Assembly: GCA_015680635.1 (NCBI GenBank)
Contig: JAABOA010000083.1
Location: forward strand, 359 to 19,829
Reading direction: 5' to 3'
Length of the DNA: 19,471 nt
Source of the DNA: Lunasporangiospora selenospora
Lineage: Eukaryota; Mortierellomycota; Mortierellomycetes; Mortierellales; Mortierellaceae
In this document: in pieces, positions 8,922-19,471 of the stretch
Position numbering within the stretch: position 1 is the stretch's first letter
Layout of the letters: each line of letters starts with the position of its first letter
Made by a program: the position numbers and the translations under genes
The notes under the pieces: model-generated
Databases searched by the model: none
Told to the model about the DNA's origin: nothing
The model's input: the letters and a program-made list of their open reading frames with translations, nothing else

Positions 8922-9427
8922 ATGGAGTTTGATATTGATGTACTCAATGTGCTCGATTATCTCGATTACGCTGCCACTGGACTAGTGGTTGAGTTGGCGC
9001 CCGAACCGAAGGTAGAAGTGCCTGACAAGCAACTTTAGGATGGCTGCCTTTGCTACATCACCATCTGAAAAGAGTACACCCGAAATCTGTTTCATCATCA
9101 GGTAGAGTTGAGGATGATTCTGCTAGGTGTTTGGAGCCTCCGAATCTAGAGGAAGAATATGTCAATAACGAGAGCCTCTCAGCCTTGGCTCGACACTATC
9201 GTTTTCGTGATTTTCCAGCATTTGGTCAATGCACGCTTTTTCACCATCAATAGAAAGTCACCGCTCCTGACTTTGCAAAACACCATCTCATATCAACGAA
9301 ATCCTGCTTCAGGCAAGACCTTGCAGTTCCTCCAATTGTATTCCTGCATCGCACAGGCAAGAGTCAGGATAATATGGATATCGTCATCATCGTCATCACC
9401 GCTGTCAGTATCTTATTTTGGTTGTAA
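8922..9427 (+). CDS. Putative small tail-anchored protein (intron-containing; could be a pseudogene)
   Basis: I recognise no family. The ATG at 8922 starts an acidic frame (MEFDIDVLNVLDYLDYAATG). The clearest exon is 9254-9427, after a good acceptor (T-rich then CATCAATAG): it runs from KVTAPDFAKHHL through VPPIVFLHRTGKSQDN to a final hydrophobic MDIVIIVITAVSILFWL and stop, the pattern of a tail-anchored protein. A middle exon ending at 9160 (LEPPNLEEEY, donor GTCAAT) joins in phase 0. Two ways link the first exon: 8922-8992 to 9073-9160 (110 residues, weak donor GTTGGC), or 8922-9011 to 9113-9160 (103 residues, good donor GTAGAA, weak acceptor TTGAG). Without introns the frame is broken by a TAG at 9251 and frame changes, so a decayed gene is possible. 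Membrane location is inferred. Confidence 0.4.
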
Positions 9428-10039
9428 GCATCCGCCAAGAACCTCAACTACAAATGGTTGGGTGTTATTATCAATAATAATTTCAGTGGGGTTATACCCC
9501 GTCGATTCCTTCATTCATGTTATCACTCATGCTATTATCTCTTTCGACAAGGCGTTCACTTGAGTAAAGTAATAATCCTGCCTTTAATCAGATCTGTAGT
9601 CAGCTTCAATAACTTCTACATATCCTCATTCGCTTTCTTTTTTGTATCTTTAGATGTAAGATATAGATTTTTTTTAATAGAGCACGGAACCACCACTTTA
9701 CATTGGCTTGTGGAAATTAGGATGTTGAAGGGAGATGGAAGAGGATGAAACGCTAGTAGGTTAATGTCTGCGAAGGGAGGAAAGGGGACAAGAGGGTATA
9801 TAAAGCAGAGTAGCAACAAAGGAATGAATGAAGACAGGGCGGAAGGAATTGCTTTTCAGCGAGAACACAGTTTGGTAAATACGTGCGACAAGGAAGGGTT
9901 CGTAATAGATAGAATACGGAGTGTAAATGGGAAAAGAAGATCAAGAAGAAAAGGATAAACAAGGTAGGTGTGTGTGCACCATAATCTCCTGTAGTGAAGA
10001 AAGGGATATCATCGGAGAAAAAGATGAAAAAAAAAGCCC
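9428..10039. other. Intergenic region, candidate gene to 1096-residue gene
   Basis: AT-rich, with poly-T and purine-rich stretches. It separates two convergent genes and would carry both 3' UTRs. An A-rich run (10023-10034) lies just past the stop codon of the minus-strand gene. I see no coding region. Confidence 0.5.
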
Positions 10040-13000
10040 CTAAAACTTTTTGCGGAGCCGTCGGACCTGGTCCACAATATGTGCTACCAAGAATCCCACC
10101 AAGATCTGAGTAACAATCCGAACAGTCGGCGCTAGGACCATTGCTGTTGCCGTGAAAGGTGTTCTGGTAGCTGCTTGTTGTTGTGCAGTCTCTAGTCCCA
10201 ATTGAGCCGTGGTCGACGCCGAGGAGGGTGAAGTCGCTGCTACGGTCGTTGCTGTGATGAGTGCCGATCGAAGGAGCGAAGCTACCCCTGGCCCACGAGG
10301 GTGATGTTCACCACCCCCATTCGCCTTCTTGATTATCATCCCATCCTTCAAAATCTTTTCATACAACTCTCTTGCAAACCCTGCACCTCCAGTTCCAGCT
10401 ACTGAACCAGTCTTGGCCGCCGCAGAGGCTGCTGAGGACGTTGTGTGTCGAATACTACCGCTCACAAGACTATGGAGCCAGTCTTGAATCCCTCCTCCAG
10501 GTGTAGAAACACCAGCCCAAGAGAGGATCGACTCACTTGCCTTCAGGACGATCAATGCCGCGACACTAAATTCAATGGTTCCGGCAAGGACATGCATGAT
10601 CCGACGACGGAGCCAAGTCTGTGTCCAAAGCCCATACAACTGCATCAACAAACTATTGGATCGGCTAGCACCCACACCCTGATTACGCACTTGGCGCCTC
10701 TGTGGGAGATGCGAGTCGACATTTTGTTCAGATGCATGTTGAGACTGATGTCGGTGACGCGGCTGTCGAGTTGATTGCTTGGCGTGCACCTCGAGTGAAT
10801 GTCGCTGGTGTTTCGATGGGTCAAAGAGTTGGTACCGGTGGTCATAGAATGGGCCGCTGTCGACTAGAGGGCCTGAACGAGATCCCCACGAAGACAATGA
10901 CGATGACTCTGCCCTATTCTCATCCAAGAGCTCTAAACCACTATCCTCGTCTTCGGTATCATAAGCGCACTGTCGCTGTCGATGCTGAGTTCCTGCAATA
11001 CCTCCCTCCTGCATCAATTGCATCTGGTACTGCCTGTGCATAAACAAAACCTTGGACTTTGTGGTCTCCTCCACTATTGATCCATCTTGTACTACAGGAC
11101 TCAAGCTCGCCTCTACATCTGCGTCGGAGGTGGGCAAGGGTGAATTGACCCTCGAGGACAGTAACCGCGACGGGAGCGACAGGGCTGATGATTTCAGAGA
11201 AGCGGCTAATAAACGTGCACTCTGGTAGCTAGACTCAGCTGCTGAGATGTCGCTTTCTGCTTCGATACTCTCCTTGTGATAATCCATGGTGAAAGGCTTG
11301 TTCATGTCGCCCACCATAGACTCTGACTCTGAAAGTGAGATTGCCTGTGCTTCCGATTTTGTTGATTTCTTAGCGTCGTTAACAGGATCATACTCCAGTT
11401 CATGAGCCTCATGAGCACTTCCTTGGCTCCGGTTCTCATCACTCCAGCGTGAAAAGTAGTTATGGTAATAATTGGACCCACGGTCGCTGTCCTCATCATT
11501 GTCTTCATTGCTCATCTTCATGGCATTGTTTAACAACGTCTCGAGCTCCAATGAAACCTGGTCGCACGACCGCCTGTACCGCTCATACTGCTCCTGTTGC
11601 TTCTCTTTCCACAAAATTTTTGAAAATTCTTTCCGTGAGGAGGCCGACATGGATCTTGACATTGGCGACATCCGTCCTGCAGTTGTCGCCGCTGCTCCCA
11701 ATGCTCCGGTAGAGGGCACTTGTAACGTCGCCCTTGATAGTGGCACTGGCCGTGTAGAATGAGCCAGAGAAGTGATGGATCCACTGAATGAAGAATGAAT
11801 AGACGAGGTCACTGATGATGCCCTAGATCTTGTTGTGGGGTCAGCTTCGGATTCCGAAAGAGCCGTAGGACTAGTTGCCAATACTTCAATGAAAGAATCC
11901 TGACGAGAAGTTGTGCACAGTGACCCACGCCCCTCTCCTGTTGCATCGGTATAGTGAGTACAAGTCTGTCGCTTAGAGTACACAGATGGGCCAGCTTGTT
12001 GACTTTGTGAATGTTGCGATTGTGGTTGTTGATGTGGAAGTAAAGTGGATGAGGTACCCCTAAGCAATGCCGTTTGTGCCTCGGCAATGAGACCCTGAAG
12101 AGCATTACAAATTCGATTGTATACTGCGTCGTCTCCTGAAGCCACGGCAGACACTGCGGCCGAGATTGCAGCTGTGGATCCAAATGGGGCTGACATTGAA
12201 GGTATTGATGACGATGAAGCAGAGTCTCCGGTCAGTGCAAGCGAGAAGCCATCCTTGATTTGGTCCAGCCTCGATCCAAAGAACAGTGACTCTGTGTCCG
12301 AGTCCTCAGATCCAACAAGGGTCCCTTCCGCACTATGTAAAATAGACATGAGAGTTGAATGATGGTTAGATTCTTGGCACTGCTTCAACTGTTCAGTTTA
12401 GGCTAACCCCTCGCCCCCTCCAGTGCTGGATGCTCAGAATGGTGCAAGGGCACAGACATGGTTTGAGCTGTGATGACAAAAATCTGAGCACAGTAGAAGG
12501 TCAGGTACTGAGTGTAATGTTGTTGGGTGACATGTGGGACTGCATGGTTCATTCTGTTCTGATGCCAAGAGCAACCCGCCCCCGCCCCCCTCTCCCTTCC
12601 CAGTGCCTTTCTCTTTGCTGGATCCAGGTCAATGCACATGTTGTTCGTCATGGGGCATGGTCGTATCTTCACTTCTCTGGGCTCAGCTGCTAATATTATC
12701 ACTAATTAGGAGACCAGCCGCCGGACTTTTGAATATGCTGGGTCGTTGAGGTTGACTAAGCCCGAATAGCCCAGGGGCAATGAGAGGAGGGAGTCTCATC
12801 TATCAATATCCCTGATATCCATTACGTCTCAAAGGCCCAGCCTATCATTGTAAGCAATCAGGGCGTCGGCGCGTCGGGATCACTTACTCAGCAAGAAGTA
12901 TTTTGAGTTCCTCAACAATATGCTTGTTAGAAGTCTCTGCACTATTCATGTCAAAGCCGACAGTGAACAGAAATAGGAGACTATGGTTAGCCAATTCGCC

Positions 13001-14603
13001 CAATTTTCACTCGCTCGCAATCTCTTCTTGCTCTTCTCCCTTCTACTCACGCGTTCAGTCGGGTCTCGAGGTCGACGACAGTCGCCTTTGTATCGGCAAC
13101 TTCTGCCTGGAGCTGGTGAAAGAGATGCTCGAGAACCTTGCCCTATTGGTGAGAGTTGTATGCAGTTCGGTCAGCCTTAAAGTTATCTGTGCCACTGTGA
13201 AAAAGGAGAGGACGTGCTGCTGGTCAGCGCTCCTCTCAGCTGCGAGACAGTTGAAGTTCTTTCCTCTCGCTCTCCCCCCCCCCCCAATGTTTACTCAAAA
13301 GGGGGCCAAGGCGAGAGGAGAGAAGGTGGGGGAGCTGGCGTTTGTGCAAGAGTGTTGGACAAAGGATAGGGTTGTCTCCTTGCCCCCGGTCCACAGACAC
13401 TTTGCTAACGACGATCGAACAAAAGCGCTCCACAACAATAAAAACAACCAATCGAGGTGGACGCCGCTGTGTCCATGTACCATGGGCTGGCGTAGGTAAT
13501 ACGCTATGCATAAATGTCCTACGTACGGCCTCGGCTGCAGAAAGCCGCTAGAGCAAACCTTTGACTGCGTCTCGACATTGTCGTCGGCGTGTCTACGGCT
13601 CTGAGCCTCAGAGAGCGAGAGCTCTTTTGAGAAATGAGTTTTATGAACAACACCCAGCCCCGCCCCACTTTTCGTTTGTCCATGTGGAGAAGAACATACT
13701 GGCGTCCCTGGACCGATTCTTTCTAACCCAACCCGTAATTAGCAAGCATTGGCCAGAGTTGACAAGGCAATCGATTGAAACGCTCCTTACCTCCTCACTG
13801 GCCGTTGTCCCTACTTCAGAGGAAGCATCTCCTGCTGTCCACTTTAGTCGCTCCGAGTCATGGCTACTGCCGTGGTCTGGATCTTGCTCTCTGTCCCGAT
13901 CAATGCCGTTATCGGCGAGCATAGCTAAGAAGGATCTTGCGACTGGGTCAGCTACGAGGGTTGCAGCAGAATACCGCATTGTGTTTACATGGTCATCACC
14001 ATCGCCGTCGCCATCGCCAAGCTCCGAGTTGTTTGTCACAGTATCATCGTAGGACCAAGTCCGCGAGTGAGAGTACAAGTGGGAATGGGTGTCAGCTAAC
14101 GCGGTTGCAATGACAGACGGCTTCGAGGAGAAGAAAGAGGTATGGTGTAGGCAGGAATCAGCATCCTTGACTCCTTCCACAGACTCATCCTCCTGCGCAA
14201 TTCGCGCCCGCTCCGAATCCAGCTCGTGCGTTTGCGTGAGATGCATGTGTTGATAGGGATACTCCTCCCGTTGCTGTTGCAGCAACCGGTCGAGCCCGTT
14301 GATTTGTGGATGCTCTTTGGGCGCGATCGTAGTGCCCGTAGTGGAGGGAGCTGCTGCTGCAACCAATCCACCTCCGGGTAATATCGCTCCGAGGCTGACA
14401 TGCGGGTCTTGCGCGCTCGGATGACCATAGTCCGAGCCTTCTTTCACGCGCAACTGAAGATGATTTTTTGTGCTGTAGAGGCCCATCGGTGAGAAGTGGG
14501 GATCATGGCGTACATTGTCGTAGAGAGTTGTAGTCGAGCTCTCGAGATCGTGCCGGTGCTGCCGTGGGTGGGACCAAGGGTTGGTAGACTGGTCCGGCTC
14601 CAT
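10040..14603 (-). CDS. Large Ser-rich membrane protein of unknown function (1096 residues)
   Basis: Not recognised. I join four exons: 14603-13791, 13142-13051, 12980-12888 and 12332-10040. Donors are GTAAGG, GTGAGT and GTAAGT; acceptors CCAATAG, ACCATAG and TTTACATAG. Phases match throughout, and a TAG sits immediately before exon 2 in its frame, so splicing is needed there. Residues 1-271 are polar and His/Asp/Ser-rich. About 272-333 is helical (GKVLEHLFHQLQAEVADTKA, LETRLNALLFLFTVGFDM, HIVEELKILLAD), probably coiled coil. Then come long Ser/Thr-rich disorder, a Lys/Glu/Arg coiled coil at about 568-606 (KEKQQEQYERYRRSC), and acidic Ser clusters. Near the C terminus are two hydrophobic segments, about 911-937 and 1061-1086, ending in basic RRLRKKF. 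This suggests an organelle- or ER-anchored protein with a large cytosolic part; that is inference. An in-frame stop lies shortly upstream of the ATG at 14603. No enzyme motif is visible. Confidence 0.85.
12333..12887 (-). other. Long intron 3 of the 1096-residue gene (555 nt)
   Basis: It runs from GTAAGT next to exon 3 to TTTACATAG before exon 4. Most other introns in the window are 80-160 nt. The plus and minus frames inside are short and not protein-like, and I found no further exon with matching phase. The 3' exon frame stays open for about 56 nt into this intron, without an ATG other than the one at 12350. Confidence 0.75.
13143..13790 (-). other. Long intron 1 of the 1096-residue gene (648 nt)
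   Basis: It runs from GTAAGG after the 271-codon first exon to CCAATAG before exon 2. It is the longest intron I infer here and contains a run of twelve C on the plus strand. No internal exon with consistent phase was found. Confidence 0.75.
13274..13285. repeat. Poly-C run (12 C)
   Basis: Twelve consecutive C on the plus strand, inside the long first intron of the 1096-residue gene (poly-G in that transcript). Homopolymers of this length are prone to length variation and sequencing error. Confidence 0.9.
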
Positions 14604-14814
14604 ATCATCCGCACGGTTATTAGGAATAATATTGGTCGTAGTTGAAAAAGATTATCTTGGATAAATAGTAAGGATAGGAAGGGAAAGTCAGGCGCAGAGA
14701 TGTGGGATCAAAGGATAGCCAGCGAGGGGAATGGCGCTCGGGTCATGAAAATCGGATCGGTACGGGGTAAATTGTTAAATGGAATGGAATGGATCGGGAG
14801 CGAGAGAGGAAGAG

Positions 14815-14840
14815 CGTGTGTGTGTGGGTGTGTGTGGGTG
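14815..14840. repeat. GT-rich microsatellite
   Basis: GT dinucleotides with regular GGG interruptions, followed by GGAT-type repeats to about 14875. It lies 0.2 kb upstream of the start of the 1096-residue gene, in its likely promoter or leader. Confidence 0.85.
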
Positions 14841-15982
14841 AAAGCGAGAATGGAGGGATGGATGGAGAATGGATCGGGTGAATGAGAAAAGGAGAGAAGG
14901 AAAGGAGGATTAGGCCGCAGGAGACATGAGACAAGAATGGATGCAACCGAAAAGACAGGATGATGAACAATGCAAGACAGAAAGACAAAGAGAGAAGAAG
15001 GAGAAAAGGATGAATGCTGACTCTGATGCGCACATCTCTTTCTTTTGGCCATCGTATCGACACACCGACCCGCCACTCTAACTTTGTTCCGCTTGGCTTG
15101 GACACAACACGCACCTGACGCTCGGCATCCTTGTACAAAGGGGATGACAAAGCCAGAAACGATCTCCTCGACGATCTGCCACATCAAAAGAGTCCCAAAG
15201 AGACGCACAAACCTCTATTTCTCTTTCTCTCCCAACACAAGACCCATTCCTCCTTGGCAACCCAACCCAACCGCTCCGGAGGCTCACATTAGCCCCTTGG
15301 CCCGATTGCATGGGCCTATGCATAGAACTACCCATGCTATAGCTCGATTGCCACGAGATAGTGGAGCTCGAGGAGATGATGGTCCGCGCCTTCTTTGAAC
15401 AAGCCCTGTTGCCCACGGTGCGGAGAATGAGGGTAGGGGTGGCCATGCACCGACCAATGCCGATGTGTATGACCGAGAGACATCCAGGTCTTGGATTCGA
15501 GTCTGAAAGTAGCACATCTCCTCCCCTTGTCCAGACAGTGTGCACTATGGCCCATGCATACACAGGTGTTTAGTTCCTGGCAATTTGCGGGCAACCATTT
15601 GAAAAAAAGGTGACTTGCTCTCCTCCCCACAGTGGCCTCATCCCCCTCCCCCACACGCACAATCCTCGGCACGGTCCACACACGGAAATGAGACACGCGT
15701 CAAAAAGAACATTAACTACATGCTAGGCCAGGTTGGGTCGAGATGAAGCGTCCCATTCGTCATCCCATTCGAAACCATAGTTTGGGTGCCATTCACATGT
15801 TCACATTTCCCTGCAGAAGAGGTATTTTGCACAATGACTCCCTTTCTTAGAGTCAAGTAGCCTCAGGCAAGGACAGAACGGATTCATTCACGCACAAGCG
15901 TCCTAATTCACTTGAAAGGAGGAGTCCCACGCTCTTGACTATCACCTTGGGTAATGATTGCATTCCAACCTGATCTTGATCA

Positions 15983-16006
15983 TCTCTCTCTCTCTTTCTT
16001 TCTTTC
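15983..16006. repeat. CT/CTTT microsatellite
   Basis: A run of CT dinucleotides followed by CTTT units in non-coding AT-rich sequence. No function is evident. Confidence 0.85.
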
Positions 16007-17120
16007 ATTATCACACAGACCAATTTTCTTTTCCCAACCAAGGGGGTATATCCCCTTTCGTACATAACTGAAAATGACCATGAGAATACGAAGAGGAGGT
16101 TTGAGAAGGGAGGAGAAAGGCAGTATACCCAAAAGTCATGTCGTCTGTTGTAGAGACCCATTCAATTTCGGTTACAGTCAACCTTCAGGCACGACCCTGA
16201 TCCCAATCAATTATTTTTTTTTCAGGCACGGGGTCCTCTCGGCTAATCTTGGCACGGCTCGTGAAACAATCACTTGAAGGGGGTTGGAAGATGGGGAAGG
16301 AGATATATGTGTGCTTTGCGCATCCTTGGAATGCCTGCTCGCTCTGGCAGGATCTCTGCTATAACAGATGTTCTCTCAGGCTATGTGAATGATAGGAGCA
16401 TCTTGCTACAAAAACTCTTCGAATATGAGATCCCTGATACCAGATTTCAAGACAATTAGAGTCCAAAAGCGGGCAACCGCCGAAACAGACTTTTCCTCTG
16501 CTTTTAAACCCACCGAACTGGAGAGCACTCGTTGTGTCCCCAGTAGCACCAATTAGGGTAGAAGAGCTTGCTAAATTAGCTCCTCAAGAAGTGCAACATG
16601 TAAACAATAAAACTGCCCAAAGTCAAATAAACAATACTCCACGTCAAGTCTAAGATACTCTATATTCCTCAAAAGCAAATCAAATACTACTACATGGACC
16701 CAACGCATAGGAGACTCGCTTTGGCTTTCATACCCATGCAATCAAGGCAATTGGATAAGGACAAACAGTAATAGTAAACTTTTAGTAAATTAGAAAAAAT
16801 ATCATATCTACTTCACTAAGCCATATGAGGCGATTGCAACCCGTCGATGAACCAGCTATCAAGATTCTGTTGCTATCACTCCTTTGCCCAGAAAGAATAC
16901 CTTATTACTACTGATTCCTTCATCATGCTTCATGTTCAGAATGTATCAATAATTTCAACAATTTATTTTGGATTGAGTGACACGCTGCATAATCACTTGT
17001 GACAAACAGTTGCCATGCGGAGCAAATGGGACAAAGAAAAAAAACAATAAACAACTAGCTTACAACAATAGCAGGCCCGATAATACCAGACACTGCTAAC
17101 CCAATGGGATAGAAAGGAAA

Positions 17121-17135
17121 GGGGGAGGGGGGGGG
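17121..17135. repeat. G-run downstream of MET5
   Basis: Five G, one A and nine G in a row, about 75 bp past the MET5 stop codon, hence in or near its 3' UTR (C-rich on the transcript). Confidence 0.85.
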
Positions 17136-17209
17136 CTGATTAAAAGACTTGAAACAATAGAAACAAGATATATAGACTGAAGAAGTAATGAACAAAAATT
17201 ACCAACAAC

Positions 17210-19471
17210 TTATGACAAGTCGTGGAAGGTCTTGCCGCTGAGCGTTGCCTTTACAATGCCAGCACGGATCACAAAGTCTCCGAAATGCTCACCCTCGTGT
17301 CTCTCAGTAGCATAGCGCTTGATCATTGGCTTCAACTCGGCAATAATCTCGGGCTCGGTCAAGGACTCCTTGTACAACTTGTTCAGACGCTCACCGTGAT
17401 GTCCTCCTCCGAGGTAGACGTTGTATGCGCCAAAGGCCTTGCCAACAAACGCAATCTCTGCCACATAGGGACGAGCACAACCGTTAGGGCATCCAGTCAT
17501 ACGGATTGTGATCGCATCGTCCCTCAAACCGCACTCCTCCAATGTTGACTCGAACTTTTGTACAAGCGAAGGAAGATACCGCTCAGACTCAGCCATAGCC
17601 AAACCACAGGTTGGGAAGGCCACACAAGCCATTGAGTTCAACATAGCGCCTGTGTAGTTGAGTTTGTCCAGCTTGTACTTCTCGAGCAATGCCTGGATCT
17701 TGGCCTTTTCAGATTCATTGATGTTGGAGATGACCAAGTGCTGGTTGGGTGTCAGACGGAAATCACCATGATGGATCTTGGCAATCTCACGGAGACCAGT
17801 CTTGTGAGGCTCTGCTGGAGTGTCCTTTACACGACCGTTCTCAATGTAGCAGCAGTAATGCCACAACTTGTCCTGACCCTGAGTCCAGCCATAACGATCT
17901 GCATTGTCCGTGAACTTGAATGGACGAGGATCCTCAAGCTTGAAGGGCAAGCGAGACTGGAGCTCGGTCTTAAACCACTCAATGCCACGGTCATCGATAG
18001 TGTACTTCATACGGGCATGCTTACGGTTCATACGGTCACCAAAGTCACGCTGAACAAGCATCACCTTCTCGCCAGTCTCGATGGCCTGATCGACGGTAAC
18101 ATAGGCAATAATGTCGGCAGTGCGAGGGTAGGTCTTCTTGTTACCATGGGTCATACCCATACCACCTCCGACGGTGACGTTGAAACCTTCCAATTTTCCA
18201 TTCTTGTCCATGATCGCAATGTATCCAAGATCGTGAGCAAAGACATCGACATCGTTACTAGGAGGCACAGCCACGACTGTTCAAAGAAAAGGCAATGCAG
18301 TACCGTATTAATATCAAAGTTCTGGAATAGAGTAAGAAAATTAGAAGCCAAAATAGAAAACACTAGAGCAATTCATACCAATCTTGAACTTGCGGGGAAG
18401 ATAAGTAGGTCCATAGAGGGGTTCATGATCAACAACAGCCTCGCCCTTGACAAGCTTGTCATCCAACCAGATCTCACGGTAAGCCGAAGTCCTGGGCAGC
18501 AAATGGGCCGACAACCTGTTAGCAAAGTCGTTGACCTCCTTGTGGAGATGCGACAAGTGAGGGTTGGGGTTGCACATGATGTTACGGTTGACATCACCAC
18601 AGGCAGCGAGAGTATCCAACAGCGACTTGTTGATCAGCTGAATGTTTTGCTTGAGGTTGCGCTTTAAGACTCCGTGGAACTGGAAGGCCTGACGAGTGGT
18701 CAACTTCAATGTACCGTTGGCAGTGATATCCGAGATCTTGTCCATCGCCAACCACTGAGCAGGCGTGGCAACACCTCCTGGAACACGGACACGAACCATG
18801 AACGAGAAGGCTTTCTCAAGTCCCTGCTTCTTGCGCTCCTCACGGAGATCACGATCATCTTGCTGGTAGATACCGTGGAACTTGGTCAACTTGGTGTCAG
18901 CCTCCGTGAGAGCACCCGTGCTCGTGTCCAAAAGACCCTCAGCAATAGTACCGCGAAGGAAGTTCGAATCGACCTTGGCGGCATCATCTGCAGACTTCTT
19001 GGGCTCCTCAACAACTCCTTCGAGGGGCTTGCAACCAAGTGACTCCCAGAGCTTGGGTTCCCAGGTGGCCCAGGCAGTCTCATACGAATCAGCATCCTGG
19101 TCATCACCAAGACCCAAGTCGAGCAATGGCTGACCACCGAGCTCAACCATCTTGGCAAAGACATCCTTAGAAGGACGGTTGTAGAAGATGGCATCCTCCT
19201 CACGAGGCCAGTAATGCGAGTCTCCCAAACCAAAGACTGCAAACTTGGTCTCTGAGACACCGAGCTCCGTGGCGGCATCCAGAGCCTTCCAGAAATCGCG
19301 ACCGTTGACTGGGAACTCACCCTGGCCAGCGGTGGAGACGACAAAGATAACGTGCTTCTCCAGAGTCAAATCCTCGATCGAAACGTCGTCCAAAGCCGCA
19401 TACCGAGCATTGAGGTTGCGAAGCTTAGCGCCCTTGACAAGGCGCTTGGCGAGACCCTCTCCGTTGCTGCC
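17210..19471 (-). CDS. MET5: Sulfite reductase [NADPH] hemoprotein (beta) subunit, C-terminal part
   Basis: This enzyme reduces sulfite to sulfide with six electrons in sulfate assimilation, using siroheme and a 4Fe-4S cluster; electrons come from the Met10-type flavoprotein. Two exons are visible: 19471-18379 (5' part off the window) and 18276-17210, joined across a 102-bp intron (GTATGA to GAACAG, phase 1), for 719 residues. Residues 1-145 or so are the end of a flavodoxin domain ([42 protein letters not shown]), the fusion typical of fungal Met5 and absent from bacterial CysI. Then follow the ferredoxin-like half-domain ([35 protein letters not shown]) and the siroheme domains. The four cluster cysteines are present: C582 and C588 (CVAFPTC) and C627 and C631 (GCPNGC). 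The stop is at 17210. Yeast Met5 has about 1440 residues, so roughly the N-terminal half is missing because of the window edge. Confidence 0.96.

Larger units (their letters stand above)
14604..17209. other. 2.6 kb without a convincing gene, between the 1096-residue gene and MET5
   Basis: The left part is the promoter and 5' leader of the 1096-residue gene, with purine-rich and GT-rich sequence near 14780-15010. From about 15080 to 15700 the DNA is more GC-rich and several frames on both strands stay open, without one I recognise. From 15700 to 17209 it is AT-rich with scattered stops and holds the 3' UTR of MET5. No RNA gene or mobile element was recognised. Confidence 0.5.

Noticed and set aside
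9159-9563. 134-codon open frame on the plus strand
   Set aside because: It runs in a different frame from the tail-anchored exon and has poor composition with no domain or membrane pattern that makes sense.
10702-11043. Open frames antisense to the 1096-residue gene
   Set aside because: They lie within a long coding exon on the other strand and show no independent splice or start signals.
13641-13790. Continuation of the first exon of the 1096-residue gene to a stop at 13641
   Set aside because: The composition changes after the GTAAGG donor at 13790, and the next exons join in phase to the donor, so this part is intron.
15480-15520. GGATTCGAGTC resembling a tRNA T-arm
   Set aside because: The flanking bases do not pair into a T stem and no acceptor, D or anticodon arm is found at the right distances.
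17738-18667. 309-codon open frame on the plus strand
   Set aside because: It lies entirely antisense to MET5, whose domains and catalytic cysteines are unmistakable; the frame also spans the MET5 intron. It is a shadow of the real gene.
1-19471. Mobile elements, CRISPR arrays, prophage or a defence cluster
   Set aside because: No transposase, integrase, terminal repeats, repeat-spacer array or phage gene was seen; this is ordinary fungal chromosome.

Overview
This is a stretch of fungal nuclear chromosome. VTC1, a DSN1/Mis13 kinetochore protein and a flavodoxin-fused MET5-type sulfite reductase together point to a fungus. Many short GT-AG introns (mostly 80-160 bp), CT-rich promoters, microsatellites and moderate GC fit an early-diverging filamentous lineage; a Mortierella-like (Mortierellomycota) source is my best guess, from general resemblance only. 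I see no CRISPR array, IS element, phage, tRNA or rRNA.

Layout from left to right. VTC1 (minus, 163-582) is intronless. A gene-poor 2 kb with large GA and CT tracts follows. DSN1 (minus, 2538-4723) has five exons, including a 16-nt microexon and an intron that is open in frame. A 310-bp divergent promoter with a perfect CRE palindrome separates DSN1 from a PQ-loop membrane transporter (plus, 5034-6457, five exons). Next is a membrane RING-CH (MARCH-type) ubiquitin ligase (plus, 7123-8483, four exons by my model, one of 19 nt). A tentative small tail-anchored protein gene lies at 8922-9427 (plus). A large gene of unrecognised function, reconstructed as a 1096-residue membrane protein, runs from 14603 down to 10040 (minus, four exons). 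After 2.6 kb without a convincing gene, the C-terminal half of MET5 (minus, 17210-19471) runs off the right edge.

The genes do not form an operon or a metabolic cluster; this is ordinary eukaryotic gene order. Several encode membrane proteins that may act on endomembranes (VTC1 on vacuole/acidocalcisome, PQ-loop transporter on vacuole/lysosome, RING-CH ligase), but nothing in the sequence shows that they work together. The least-described content is the 1096-residue membrane protein, the small tail-anchored candidate, and the microexon and in-frame-intron architecture of DSN1 and the RING-CH gene. All exon models were assembled by hand from splice sites, codon phase and protein continuity, and RNA data would settle them.
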